Shown piece after piece: positions 43,601-51,818 of a DNA stretch of 64,000 bases (position 1 is its first letter; every line of letters begins with the position of its first letter). The notes under the pieces were generated by a model. It made no database searches and had not been told where the DNA came from. It worked only from the letters and a program-made list of their open reading frames with translations. The translations under genes were made by a program, and so were the position numbers. The stretch lies in the NCBI RefSeq assembly GCF_964355755.1, contig NC_092673.1:3105001-3169000 (forward strand), in the 5' to 3' direction. The stretch is from Antedon mediterranea. Taxonomy: Eukaryota; Echinodermata; Crinoidea; Comatulida; Antedonidae.

Positions 43601-46600
43601 CTTCTGTGAGAATATTGCGCACTTTGGAATTTAAAACAAACTTAAATCTACTTTCAAAATTAAATTAATTATTAAAGATATTTCATTAAATTTTAGTCAA
43701 ATCACTAGTTTTGTTATTACCAATGAGATTAATATTAATAAATGAAAAAAAACCTGTTTTATTTGTCAAAATTAAACTTAATGATAAATCTAGATTTTGT
43801 TAGTCAGTTAGGTGAACATAACCTCAAGTTTACACTATTTATTTGACAAATTATGATAGTGATATGCTTAAATATGGTAGTGATATGACATCATCATGTC
43901 TATATTTGGGCACATCACACTTTTTTTTTGTCATATGATACTAGTTTGATAGTGTAGACAGAGCTTTACAACTCATTTTAGCATATCCTTGTACATTGTA
44001 TTCACCTTAATAAAACAGTAAATAAACTAATTTCACAAATAAAAGCGTTTAATGAACACTTTTCAAATGCACTTATGAGCTTATTTAGGTACAATACATG
44101 TAACTTATTAGAGGAATGCAGGCTAATATTAAATACTTCAAGCCTTCAAGTTGTACTTACATTAATCCTTTCATATTCACATATTTTAAAGCCTACAAAC
44201 GCCTTAGCTTTTATCTGTCTCGGACATTAAGTTTTTTTTATACTATACAACAATACAAAATGGACTAAGTTCGTAAGCTTAAATAATGAAGGTTTTCTTT
44301 TTATACAATTTTATCCTTTATCTCTCAGGATGTGCTTTTCGTATATTCATTCGATTTTAATCGTATAACCTTGACAAATCTTATTTCTTAATCCATGGTT
44401 TAAACCCCGTTAACTTCCATATATCACAAAGTAAAAGGTAACAGCAAATAGTAGTCATGGCATAGTGGCATTGTGGCTTAACTTATTATTGCAAGGTCTT
44501 TGGTTCAATTCCTGGCTTAGTCTTCTAGTTTAATACATAAATATAATAATATAGTAACTTTGGAATTAGTGGCACTATGACTTGGTGGTTGACATGCTTG
44601 TTTACCAATCCTAGGATTCCTGGTTCAAATCCTGTAACAATCCCAGGCTTTTGTGATGGCCAATACAGCACCACTACCTATAGTCCACTATAAATATTTT
44701 GGCACATATGGCGTTTCATACGTATAATACTTGAGCTTGTATTGTCAAACAAAACTCAAAACGTCGAATGATGGACTAACATTAAAAAAAGACAATAAAT
44801 ACAGACTTAGGGCAAGTCTACACTACCCACTGTAATAATCCTCATAATACTTAGTTTAAAGCATGGTTTCTAATAGTAGATATTTGGTTTCTCCAAAGAC
44901 AGTAAATATAATACTTGAAAATGATGGATAGATAATTCAAAATAATTTTTATTTTAATCCACAAAATATAGTCATCTTGAGAAATTCTTTTTTTTAGCTT
45001 CATACAGGTGGAAAACATGAACATTATAAATGTTATATATGTCACTTGTCAGTCAAGGCCTTTCATATTTTTAATGAATAAATTATATTACTTGTGTTGC
45101 TCCAATTTTATCGACATTTTCGAAAAAAATAAATTAATTAATCAATAGTATAGCATAAGCAAGTGCATAATAATAGCTACACAAAAACTTATACATCTCT
45201 GCATTTGTGACCAAGATATGTTACAATGAACATTTATCATCAAAATTAATTGCTCTTTTGTCCCAACATTTTAGTAAATAATGTTGTGCATAATGTAGCC
45301 GGAGAGGATGATTAATGATGCAGTGGCATCAATTTATATCGCGATGAAAAACAATATTTACAGGCGCTAGAATTTAATTGATGACACTAAGAATTGTTCA
45401 AAGTAAAGACAAAAACTGTAATAAGGCTGAAATAGTTATGTAAATAAGAAAGACTAGAAATTTAAAAGTGAAATAAAATCATTCAAATTTGATTCATCTG
45501 CTTTATTATGCAATTTTCCTAAGTGTATACCAAATAAAACAGATATTCTAGGCCTAGTATATTCAACTCTTTCGATATATATATTTATTTATGAACCATA
45601 TTTAATGAGGGTGATCCATCCAGCAATTGCTGATCATTTGGGACCCTCAGAACAGATACAATACACAAAAGTAAAGTTAAAGAAAAACAAAAAAGCCTAA
45701 ATGAATGCATCGGAAAAACAAGATTTCTAAATATAAGTATTCGTTACTTATTCGTCTATCTTACAGACATTCTTCTGAGTTTACCTAAATATTTAGGTAG
45801 CCTATAAATTTAGCTTTCACAATGTTCACAAAGTTCAGTAGATGTGAACAAAATGAAATTATAGAGGGCAGCAGATAGATAAATGTAATTATCGCAATGT
45901 ATGTTTTTTTTTGTGACAAGGTTGTTTACTTTGAATATTATAATTTATATAAATAATATATGAATAATCATGTTTTAAATTAATATTAATCAATTCTGTG
46001 TTTGTTTCTTTTATTTAATTTTAATTATATTATCTTTTCAGAATCAAAACCAAAGCCGGATACATCTGATCTAGATCCAAATGTGGATGCAATAGGAAGT
46101 ATGTTGTGTTTTTTTTTAAATAATTTTAATATTTTTGTAATAAAGAAAAAATTTCCACTAGTACATTTACATTAAAAGTGTATTCGTATTCATCTATACC
46201 TATTTAATGGTAGATAAGAAAAACTTGACCCTACTAAAAACTTTAACAAAAACGTTTGAGTAGCCAGGTTACACTGTCAAACAAGTTTGACAAAAAAAGT
46301 GTGATTAAGTTAATGTGTAATATGATTTTATCATAATTTAATAAAATTGTTTCCTTTCAGCAATACCAAAATTTATAAAACTAACCAAGATGAGAAAAAT
46401 ACATAGGGTGAAGCCACAAGGAGGTACTGTGCATCTAAATTGCAAGGCAACGGGCCATCCAAGACCAGATATATACTGGAGAAAGGATGGTAAAAATTTC
46501 ACAACTGACGATGCACGTAAGGTGAATAAGCGAGGACCATCTACTTTAAGTTTAACAAAGTTAAAGGCGGAGGACAGTGGCATGTACACGTGTGTAGTAT

Positions 46601-48609
46601 ATAACATCAATGGCCAAATTAACTTCACCTATACAGTTGAAGTAGTCGGTAAGTACAACATTATTTTAATAATATATACGGTATATTGTTCTACAGGCAA
46701 ATTATAATGTATATGTAAATGGGGGAATAACCTGTGACTTCCAGCCTACTGGGCTGAATTGCGCACAGGTGTGGACGACGCATACCAAACTTTCTTATCC
46801 GCTAAGGGTCCCTTCGTGTCGATTGCTGCCCCCCAAACAGGTGTGGATGACGCATACCAAACTTTCTTCTCTACTAAGGGTCCCTTTCGTGTCGATTGCT
46901 GCCCCCAAACAACGCCCGTTTGTCTGTCCACAACGACGGGCTGCGTGTCAATGAATACAAATAAAATACTGCAAGCAGAAAGTTACACCAAAATGGTAAA
47001 GTAAAACCACAAGAAGCATTGTTACTACTGTATTATAATATTCGCTATAACATTGAATTTCTTTTAGACAAAAAAGAAATAGAAGTTCCACGTCTTATTG
47101 ACGAGTTGCCTGTAAACACAACCGTACGGCAAGGTGAAACAACGTCGTTTCAATGCAGAGTACAAAGTGAAATAACACCCCACATTCAGTGGCTAAAACG
47201 CATTGAACCACACAACAGATTAAAAAACTCAAACACAACCATTGATATGGACGGTCAAAAGTTTATAGTCCTTCCACCGGGACAAATTGCCATACAGAAA
47301 GATGGCACATACTTGAATAAATTGACTATCTCAAATGCAAAAGTTGAGAACACTGGAATGTATGTTTGTCTTGGCGCCAACACAATGGGGTATAGCTTCA
47401 AAAGCGCCTTCTTAAAAGTTCTCCCAGGTAAGATGTCATTTTTATTTCAAAACCGAAAAATGTTATGTGATTACCATAGAGCCCAATTCATTCATTCAAT
47501 CTTTTATTTCGGAACCTCTGGTCCATAGAAAGTAAAATTATGTATAAATTAACCAAAAAAAATAAACTGTACTGACTATTACTACTGATGATGAGCTCTT
47601 ATCTCAGGATGGTATTCCACCTGGAGATTATCTTTGACTTTATATAAGATGTTGTCTATAATTAAGCCTACACATCAGGCCATATATTGATATTCTTAAA
47701 AATTCATAAAAAAAAGAAATTTTACATTCTGTAAATATGAGGCTGGAACTACAATTTTGTATTTTACATTCTGTGAGGCTGGCAGTACAATTTCTTAATT
47801 CTTAACCCATTATCGTAGCATACCTGAATGGGTCATAAGGTACCCTGAATATATTAAAGGCATGATACCATGGTAGTGATCTTAAGATAATGGGTTCAAA
47901 TCCCGCCTAACTCAAGTATTCTTGAAATTGCCTATCATGGCCATCGAGGCTTGATGTTAATAGATATTTCTTTTAAATGTTAATACAATGATGGTTATAA
48001 TAAGGTGATGGCTTACTCACTTAACTTGAGTATTTTTTCTTCAATTTGTTGAGTTGAATAGATTCTACTTTTGAATAATAATAACAGTTCACATCTTAAA
48101 AAAATGTATATCTATTTATAACTTTTGATTCAACGTTCTTATTTGTTTACTTTTTAACAGGAACTGGCAATATGAATCCAGCATTGACAGAAACACCTAG
48201 CATGATCGACAGTGAAGATGAATCGCTACGTAGTACTGTACAGTATATTATATTTATAGCAATTCCATCAGTCGTCGTCATAATATTCATAGGAATGTTG
48301 ATCGCGTACTGTTCGGGTTGCCGAAGGTCAACGTCAAGGACGCCACCGCCTCAAGTACGTCAGCAACAGGTGTTAAATCCGCTCAATCGTGAAGAAACCA
48401 TTGAGCATGCACCGCAGAATTTAAACAAACCTTATTATCCAACACCACCTCAATCTCACGAAAGTTACCCGGTCGGATTTGATAAAATTGTAAATCATTA
48501 TCAGGACTTCCATCCGCCGACGACGTATTCCGATACGTTAAATAGTAACGGAAGTTTAGCAAGTAGTCGTATTTATCATTATCCACATATGAATGTACAT
48601 CAGTGCTGA
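1586..48609 (+). CDS. FGFRL1: Fibroblast growth factor receptor-like 1 (kinase-less FGF receptor)
   Basis: Joined exons 1586-1676, 27637-27909, 46042-46098, 46361-46648, 47068-47427 and 48161-48609 give 505 residues, close to the usual vertebrate length. All introns are GT-AG and all are phase 1, as expected for Ig-domain exons. The order is: signal peptide (about 1-21), Ig1 (Cys55/Cys103), short acidic linker (122-140), Ig2 (Cys168/Cys218), Ig3 (Cys266/Cys337), one membrane span (about 385-407) and a 98-residue cytoplasmic tail. Family-diagnostic strings are TNGFGS in Ig1, GHPRPDI in Ig2 and LGANTMGYSF in Ig3. A stop follows the tail, so there is no tyrosine kinase; this separates FGFRL1 from FGFR1-4. 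FGFRL1 binds FGF ligands and heparin at the cell surface and acts in cell adhesion and in damping or tuning FGF signalling. The tail is rich in Tyr and Pro and ends in His-Gln-Cys, like the His-rich C terminus of the family. The 26-kb first intron is a likely home for regulatory DNA. Confidence 0.95.
4383..4521 (+). mobile_element. TA-flanked inverted-repeat element (MITE-like), copy 1
   Basis: Nearly full length but diverged. Both ends carry the CACTATCAAACT terminal inverted repeat. The 3' end reads GTATAGACCTAGCTTT. The CArG word at the 3' side is mutated (CCATATATCG), while CCAAAAATGG is intact. I define plus orientation as the one ending in TTTGTCACATAAAGTTTGAT. Confidence 0.85.
5124..5268 (-). 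mobile_element. TA-flanked inverted-repeat element, copy 2
   Basis: A complete copy with TA at each boundary: TAAAGCTCTGTC on the left and GACAGAGCTTTA on the right. It has one internal 21-bp unit plus the shared CCATATATGG block. A good reference copy for the short form of the family. Confidence 0.9.
5649..5755 (-). mobile_element. TA-flanked inverted-repeat element, copy 3 (left TIR deleted)
   Basis: The internal block with CCATATATGG and CCATATTTGG and the right inner arm TTTTTTTGTCAAACTAGTTTG are present. The left terminal repeat and the outer right end are missing. It sits only 380 bases from copy 2, in the same orientation. Confidence 0.75.
5809..5880. repeat. Tandem duplication, about 39 bp x 2
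   Basis: CAAAATACTAGTT...AATAATAAATAAG occurs twice in a row, the second copy a few bases shorter. Confidence 0.8.
8341..8392. repeat. 14-bp tandem repeat, three copies
   Basis: The unit TTGCACTTATCTAT is repeated three times exactly in AT-rich intron sequence. Confidence 0.85.
10051..10198. repeat. 81-bp tandem duplication next to element copy 4
   Basis: TGTTTATATTTATATTAGGA...GATGTCATCCATAAT is repeated with a few substitutions starting at 10132. The second unit ends where inverted-repeat element copy 4 begins. Confidence 0.85.
10196..10353 (-). mobile_element. TA-flanked inverted-repeat element, copy 4
   Basis: The left end is intact (TAAAGCTCTGTCCACACTATC). The right end stops at GTGTAGACA, so the outer few bases are lost or mutated. 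Two internal units are present, one with a damaged CArG word. Confidence 0.88.
10459..10490. repeat. Dispersed repeat fragment (TGCCTAGCTTACC family)
   Basis: The phrase GTGCCTAGCTTACC(C/T)(A/G)GATAAAC recurs at 25839-25862, and a diverged form with the same leading CTATTTCGTG occurs at 42166-42187. It is probably a fragment of an unidentified dispersed element. Confidence 0.5.
10573..10601. repeat. (GA)n microsatellite
   Basis: Fourteen or so uninterrupted AG dinucleotides. Confidence 0.95.
11666..11775. repeat. About 50-bp tandem duplication
   Basis: TATCTAGATGAGAAAACTG... is followed by TATCTAGTTGAGAAAACTG..., each with GATAATTATACT and AATGTGTTTT. Confidence 0.75.
14289..14501 (+). CDS. 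Small cysteine-rich open frame, 70 codons, unrecognised
   Basis: This frame lies on the sense strand inside FGFRL1 intron 1. It starts with a true ATG and a hydrophobic, signal-like N terminus (FLFTLLVALVNA). It then shows ordered cysteine pairs: CVDC at 32-35, CTEC at 49-52 and CCEC at 65-68, ending VP. An AATAAA lies 55 bases after the stop (14556-14561). The spacing could suit a zinc-binding or disulfide-rich fold. I do not recognise a family. It may be a nested single-exon gene, a retrocopy or chance; random frames this short seldom show three CxxC-like pairs. Confidence 0.25.
   Translation: MNFLFTLLVALVNACHFREYQNSMNFKRGLLCVDCQEQFIQTHSLKYSCTECKSPMNWYSDAFKCCECVP
15240..15260. repeat. AT-rich (ATAATAATAT)n tract
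   Basis: A short array of AATAATATAATAATATAATA units in the intron. Confidence 0.6.
15311..15457 (-). mobile_element. TA-flanked inverted-repeat element, copy 5
   Basis: Complete with TA at both boundaries. Two CCATATTTGG units and one CCATATATGG are intact. Parts of the inner arms, including the T-run next to the left arm, are deleted. Confidence 0.9.
16055..16264 (+). other. Open frame with pol-tail-like and hydrophobic segments, possible retroelement remnant
   Basis: The stop-free stretch encodes WVVKTDCENVVKLKPYQPYW followed directly by a strongly hydrophobic segment (IILIVLCFFSLYFYL) and a TAA at 16262-16264. The VVKLKPYQP phrase resembles the C-terminal end of gypsy-type integrase polyproteins, but the match is short and from memory. 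No ATG opens the frame. It could equally be chance coding in an intron. Confidence 0.2.
18238..18301. repeat. Exact 32-bp tandem duplication
   Basis: TTGACATGCCAATTCTTGAT... is repeated twice without a mismatch, so it is probably recent. Confidence 0.9.
18595..18678 (-). mobile_element. TA-flanked inverted-repeat element, copy 6 (core only)
   Basis: Only the central block survives: CCATATATGG followed by two CCATATTTGG units and CACATCACATTTTT. Neither terminal repeat is present. Confidence 0.7.
19497..19650. repeat. Dispersed repeat with hammerhead-like hairpin, copy A
   Basis: The segment GGGTATCAGTGGCTGGATCT ... GCAGAGCTTTCAGGTAACAT matches the reverse complement of 41384-41510. On the minus strand the end reads TTGATGAAGGGCT...ACCTGAAAGCTCTGC. 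It is one of two copies in the window and the element type is not identified. Confidence 0.7.
19942..20082. mobile_element. Second inverted-repeat (palindromic) element
   Basis: The arm at 19942-19983 (GTATCATAGGCAAATCCTAT...TATGTATCA) is the imperfect reverse complement of 20041-20082 (TGATACATATGTGATACTGT...CATGATAC). The spacer is about 57 bases. The arm recurs alone at 61421-61462. It is a short non-autonomous inverted-repeat element or foldback repeat, unrelated to the TA-flanked family. Confidence 0.75.
21781..21885. repeat. 33-34 bp tandem repeat, three copies
   Basis: The unit is TTGCCTATTTACAATATTAT followed by AGGCAGGTCCATA. Each unit contains the small inverted repeat GCCTAT...ATAGGC, so the array can form three hairpins in series. 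It creates an artificial repetitive open frame on the plus strand. Confidence 0.9.
22194..22281 (+). mobile_element. TA-flanked inverted-repeat element, copy 7 (3' truncated)
   Basis: Starts with TTAAGCTCTGTTTACACTAT and the inner arm AACTAGTTTGACAAAA, then one CCAAATATGG unit. It breaks off after CCATACATGG, so the right arm is missing. Confidence 0.75.
23290..23452 (-). mobile_element. TA-flanked inverted-repeat element, copy 8
   Basis: Full length with TA at both ends, two CCATATTTGG units and CCATATATGG. Among the best preserved copies. Confidence 0.92.
24938..25085 (+). mobile_element. TA-flanked inverted-repeat element, copy 9 (left arm shortened)
   Basis: The left terminus jumps from AGCTCTGT directly to GTGACAAAAA, so the CACTATCAAACT part of the left TIR is deleted. 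The right arm is complete, ending GTGTAGACAGAGCTTTA. Confidence 0.82.
26071..26126 (-). mobile_element. TA-flanked inverted-repeat element, copy 10 (right-end fragment)
   Basis: Only the terminal 56 bases remain, from TTAGGCACATCACAC through AACTAGTTTGATAGTGTAG to AGGACTTA. Confidence 0.75.
27637..27909 (+). CDS. FGFRL1: FGFRL1 exon 2: first Ig domain
   Basis: A 273-base exon between TTACAG and GTAAGT, phase 1 at both ends. It encodes an I-set Ig domain with Cys55, Trp67, the DAGEFVC motif around Cys103 and the family string TNGFGS. A frame-consistent join to exon 1 rebuilds GPPQV at its start. Confidence 0.95.
31047..31059 (+). promoter_or_regulatory. Full-consensus CTCF-like site in FGFRL1 intron 2
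   Basis: CCACTAGAGGGCG matches every position of the CTCF core consensus CCASYAGRKGGCR. It is in GC-richer sequence within an AT-rich intron. Motif match only; binding is not shown. Confidence 0.4.
32545..32565. repeat. Perfect 21-base palindrome
   Basis: CATAGAGATA and TATCTCTATG flank one central base. It could form a small hairpin; no associated gene is visible. Confidence 0.6.
34069..34239 (+). mobile_element. TA-flanked inverted-repeat element, copy 11
   Basis: Full length with TA at both boundaries (TAAAGCTTTGTT and AGACAGAGCTCTA). It has two internal units, one of them mutated in the CArG word. Confidence 0.9.
35917..36022. repeat. 52-bp tandem duplication
   Basis: AATTAAAGTTCGATATTTCA... 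and AATTAAAGTTTGATATTTAC..., each followed by TTTTAGCAAAAACATTAAGA. Confidence 0.85.
36411..36542 (-). mobile_element. TA-flanked inverted-repeat element, copy 12
   Basis: The left outer TIR bases are missing (it starts at CTACACTATC). The right end is complete with CAGAGCTTTA. The centre is shortened. Confidence 0.85.
38648..38705. repeat. Exact 29-bp tandem duplication with GCGCGCG core
   Basis: AAATCCCGAAATGCATTGCG followed by CGCGGATTG occurs twice without mismatch. The ATTGCGCGC word appears again at 61213-61221 in EIF3A intron 8. Confidence 0.88.
41384..41645. repeat. Dispersed repeat with hairpin (copy B) and 61-63 bp tandem array
   Basis: It begins with the hairpin GGGC-TAGTGTT-GCCC and GAAAGCTCTGC, then an A/T-rich segment. 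From 41463 follow three tandem units with GAGATCCAGCCACTGATACC. Units start near 41465, 41526 and 41589. Copy A (19497-19650) has one such unit, so the array expanded in this copy. Open frames on both strands here are products of the array. Confidence 0.8.
43182..43345 (+). mobile_element. TA-flanked inverted-repeat element, copy 13
   Basis: The left end is perfect (TTAAGCTCTGTCTACACTAT). The right TIR is diverged (GTAAACAGATTTTTA). It has CCAAATATGG and CCATATATGG words. Confidence 0.88.
43829..43968 (+). mobile_element. TA-flanked inverted-repeat element, copy 14
   Basis: A diverged left arm (TTTACACTATTTATTTGACA) and a complete right arm ending CAGAGCTTTA. The 3' CArG word is lost (CTATATTTGG). 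It lies about 480 bases from copy 13, in the same orientation. Confidence 0.85.
44458..44632 (+). repeat. Two tRNA-like SINE heads in tandem
   Basis: The first head has an A-box-like TGGCATAGTGGC at 44458 and a B-box-like GGTTCAATTCC at 44502. The second has TGACTTGGTGG at 44578 and GGTTCAAATCC at 44622. Both show the canonical 44-base spacing of tRNA internal promoters. The folds are too degenerate to be tRNA genes, so I call them tRNA-derived SINE or tRNA pseudogene material. Confidence 0.5.
46042..46098 (+). CDS. FGFRL1: FGFRL1 exon 3: linker between Ig1 and Ig2
   Basis: A 57-base micro-exon between TTTTCAG and GTATGT, phase 1 at both ends. It encodes 19 residues with several Asp and one Glu. 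Its place between Ig1 and Ig2 matches that of the acid box in FGF receptors, though it is less acidic. The call rests on splice sites, frame and position rather than on sequence identity. Confidence 0.85.
46269..46305 (+). mobile_element. TA-flanked inverted-repeat element, copy 15 (left-end remnant)
   Basis: A 37-base fragment with CACTGTCAAACAAGTTTGAC and the following A-run. It lies in FGFRL1 intron 3, some 55 bases before the exon 4 acceptor, the closest any copy comes to a coding exon of this gene. Confidence 0.65.
46361..46648 (+). CDS. FGFRL1: FGFRL1 exon 4: second Ig domain
   Basis: A 288-base exon between TTTCAG and GTAAGT, phase 1. It encodes an Ig domain with Cys168, the string GHPRPDIYW, the EDSGMYTC motif at Cys218 and a basic patch near its start (KMRKIHR) where FGF receptors bind heparan sulfate. 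NFT sequons are present. Confidence 0.95.
46765..46909. repeat. 72-bp GC-rich tandem duplication in FGFRL1 intron 4
   Basis: ACAGGTGTGGACGACGCATA...GATTGCTGCC is repeated once at 46837. The block from 46740 to 46960 is markedly GC-richer than the exons beside it and opens frames in several phases. None of them has splice sites or similarity that I recognise, so I do not call them exons. Confidence 0.85.
47068..47427 (+). CDS. FGFRL1: FGFRL1 exon 5: third Ig domain
   Basis: A 360-base exon between CTTTTAG and GTAAGA, phase 1. It holds the complete third Ig domain (Cys266, Trp278, Cys337) and the most conserved family segment, LGANTMGYSFKSAF. It is a single exon, with no sign of the IIIb/IIIc alternative halves known in the kinase-bearing FGF receptors. 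NTT sequons are visible. Confidence 0.96.
47849..47905 (+). repeat. tRNA-derived SINE-like fragment
   Basis: A good B box (GGTTCAAATCC at 47893-47903) follows a poor A box at the right distance. In FGFRL1 intron 5. Confidence 0.35.
48161..48609 (+). CDS. FGFRL1: FGFRL1 exon 6: transmembrane segment and cytoplasmic tail
   Basis: Acceptor TTTTTAACAG at 48151-48160, then 149 codons and TGA at 48607-48609. A short acidic stalk precedes a membrane span with core IPSVVVIIFIGMLIAY, followed by a basic stop-transfer stretch. The 98-residue tail has PYY, SYP and YHYP tyrosine contexts, which may act as trafficking or SH2 sites, and ends in VHQC. No kinase domain follows. Confidence 0.93.
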
Positions 48610-48746
48610 GATTATGGACAGACAGACAGACAGACATTCACATATTTTTGTATAGTTATACATGTATATAAGAGTAAAAGGTTGTATTCTATTGGTAGAT
48701 CTAATGATATACCATGTATTATTGTATATTAAAACTATGGCGGTTT

Positions 48747-48752
48747 AATAAA
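48747..48752 (+). terminator. FGFRL1: Candidate FGFRL1 polyadenylation signal
   Basis: AATAAA lies 138 bases after the stop codon. Two further AATAAA words follow at 49028-49033 and 49038-49043 and could give a longer 3' UTR. The site in use cannot be chosen without transcript data. Confidence 0.55.
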
Positions 48753-51429
48753 ATAATGGGATTATTGATTTGACTAAATATTTATGCCTAGGCCTGTTGA
48801 GAACATCACATCATATGGTATATTTAATATGTTTTTTTTATAATATTAAGTTCTTCATTCTTCAATATATAAAATTTACAGTCATCGTTAATATTTATCT
48901 CTATAAATACCCAAAAGATCGATAAACAAATAAAAGGATAAACTTAGCTCAAGGTAGCAAAAGTAAGTTTTATCCTATAGATCGTTAGCATATCCACAAA
49001 GTTGTATTGTCTCCCAAAAACATGAACAATAAAGATTAATAAAATCAGACTTTTAATAGGCCATTTTGCAGTTTTAATAAGTGTATTCACTTCTGTAGGG
49101 AAAACAAATTATTTCACTTATAAAAAGACAAAATAAACGGTTAATTCTAACCAAAAACTCATTGTCTGACAGACAATTTAAGAAGTTTTGCTTTACATGG
49201 TAAAGTACAGGTAAATAATTTTCCGATCCAGTTTTTGGATTATTAAAATGACATATAAAAAAAAAAGATTTTTTTTTCAAATTATTTTTCAGGGGGGACA
49301 ATGAATCTAACCAACAACCCAGATTACTAAGCCTAAACAAGCCATGTCTTTTCTCCATATTATATTTTCAGTTCCCAATTCTGTACATATTTAATATACC
49401 ATACTCAAATTTATGTATAAACAATGTATTATGTAGAAATACATACGGTACATATTTTATATGTGTGTGTGATTTTCTCATGGTCTAGGATAACTTTTAT
49501 ATAAGGGGTGTATAATAGGGCTGGATGTATAATAGCATTGTATTTATAGAGATCTATATTTGATCTCACCCCTGACAGGAATGGAGGGTGCTGCAAACAC
49601 TAGCTAAATACCTGTTGGAAGTATTTATCAAATGTTGGCCAGTCATTATAATCTGTTCATGTTTATACTTTATTAAAACAAGTAAAACAACTAAAAGCTA
49701 TGTACAATATTAGTAAAAAAAATGGGAATGGGAAGAAAGGTTGAAGGTCAAATTAACACGCAAACCTATAAATTGAAACTTTATTTGGCAAAATTCTATA
49801 ACATTACATAACTCGGGGGTGAATCCAGAACGCGTGGAACCCAAGCCCCCTGGATCTCCGCTCCTGTCAGAACAGTACTGTACAATATTTGTTACATTAT
49901 TTTAAAGATGATAATTTAAATGTCAATCAAACAGTTATATTGCAGAATATATTTACATTATCATTAAAAATGCATCCTAAAACATGAGATTTGGACATTT
50001 TCATAGTTATATTTATTTATATTATTTGTCCAAAATACAAATTGTTATCTATTAGACAAGCTAAAAGCAATCGGAAATCATTATTTTGGTGTTTAGAGTA
50101 TAACTCTATTAATTGTGCTATCCTTTTTTTGTATTCGATCAGGTGTCTGAAGTTGATCATTGTAGTAAACCGCTATATTCAATATTTCAATGACAAAATT
50201 AAAATGTTTTGTTAATTTCTATTGTTGAATATCATCCTAATTGATGTAAAATTTACAAAAAGTAAACAAACAAATACAGTTTAGGTATTTGTTCACACAC
50301 ATGAAACTGAGCGACAATGCATTTCAATCTCTCGTTTGCATGCTCAGTGAGAATGTTGTAATTTACCTGCAAAAAATAAGTTGTTACATGTGTGAATCGG
50401 GTCTTAATTAAGGAAGAAAATCCTGTCCCATTTTTATATATAATTATATGTGGTTTATATAATTATGTAAATTTTTCTTATTTACACAACTCTTTATATT
50501 CTTTACCATTTTAATCTTCAAAATATAAATAATTTTAATAAGTTTTAATAATCAAAGTTATATTTGATAATTTATAAAGAAATTCTCTCTGTAATAAAAA
50601 AAATCTGTTTATTTTATATGAAGAAAATATTTATGTTAAGATGTGTTTTTTTTTTTTTGAATTATTAAATTCAGGGTTTATCATTTTATTCTGTATCATA
50701 ATAATATTGTGTTAGTTCAAGCTTGGCGTTGAATGAACTTAAATTTAGTTTTTTTTATAAAAGCTGCAATTATGTATAAACACTTTAAATTTTTGTTTTA
50801 GTTAATTTCCTGGTGATATAGACTAATATATCATAATTCCATTATGAAGAGTTAGAGTAGATAATACATGTACTTTAGACAAAGAATTTTAATTGGGTGA
50901 CTCATAGAATACATATATTTTATTTTATCAAAACCAACAGCAACGTATGGAATGGGGAAAATATGTTTTTTGGGGAGTGGGGAAGGGCAGTGAAGGGCTG
51001 AAACTTACATTTTGCAGGGCGCAACATCATTTAGGACATTTTACAATTTGTCAACAAAATGTAAAATGTCTCAAATGTATTGTAATAAAAAATAAAACTA
51101 AATTGGAGTGAATATACTTCAATGAAATGATTTCACATTGCAAGTGCATCTGGACGTTTCCCATTTTCTGTAAACTGTGTTTTTATTGAAATGGATAGAA
51201 GTAAAGTGTTTGTGACAAGCTTTTTATAAAAACTGTTTTTAGAACGGTCTGGATTTTGTGTTGCAAAATCGTAAGCCACCAGCAACGTTATATAGCATTA
51301 GTTTTTTGAGAGTTAACCTTTGTTTAAGGTTGTTAAAAATATAGCATGTGTTTATTGTTATCTTTAAAAATAAGACATTTTGTACAAAAGTAAACTTTGT
51401 TGTAATTCATTATTTATCTTTGTTGTGTT

Positions 51430-51594
51430 TAAAGCTCTGTCCACACTATCAAATTTTATGTGACAAAAAAAATGTGATGTGCCCATATATGGACATGATG
51501 ATGTCATATCACTACCATATTTGGGGATCACTACCATATTTATGCACATCACACTTTTTTTGTCAAACTAGTTTGATAGTGTAGCCTCAGCTTA
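51430..51594 (-). mobile_element. TA-flanked inverted-repeat element, copy 16
   Basis: Full length, in intergenic DNA between FGFRL1 and the 3' end of the protease gene. Its left TIR is near perfect. The right outer end is altered (GTGTAGCCTCAGCTTA). Confidence 0.9.
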
Positions 51595-51818
51595 AGAAGA
51601 ATAACCTCATCATATTATGTGTATCCTGCTTTTATTAGCACCTTGATGCACGCCAAAATCGTCGTAGTCGTGACCATCAATATCATTACCATCGTCAACA
51701 ATATCATAACTTAAATCAATGTCATCAAATATATATTATCATCATATATCATTATATCCTACAAAACTTTGACAAACAATATATAGTGTACACACAGATA
51801 ATGCATCATGGCGAATTC

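Larger units (their letters stand above)
27910..46041 (+). other. FGFRL1: FGFRL1 intron 2 (about 18 kb)
   Basis: No conserved coding exon is seen. It contains four inverted-repeat element copies (34069, 36411, 43182, 43829), a 61-63 bp tandem array at 41463-41645, tRNA-like SINE heads near 44458-44632, a 29-bp GC-rich tandem duplication at 38648 and a full match to the CTCF consensus at 31047-31059. The rest is AT-rich and unremarkable. Confidence 0.85.

Noticed and set aside
44458-44530. Functional tRNA gene
   Set aside because: A- and B-box words are present but acceptor and anticodon stems do not pair well, so it is kept only as SINE-like.
46746-47004. Overlapping frames in FGFRL1 intron 4
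   Set aside because: Open in several phases and both strands because of a GC-rich duplication. No splice sites fit the phase-1 pattern of FGFRL1.
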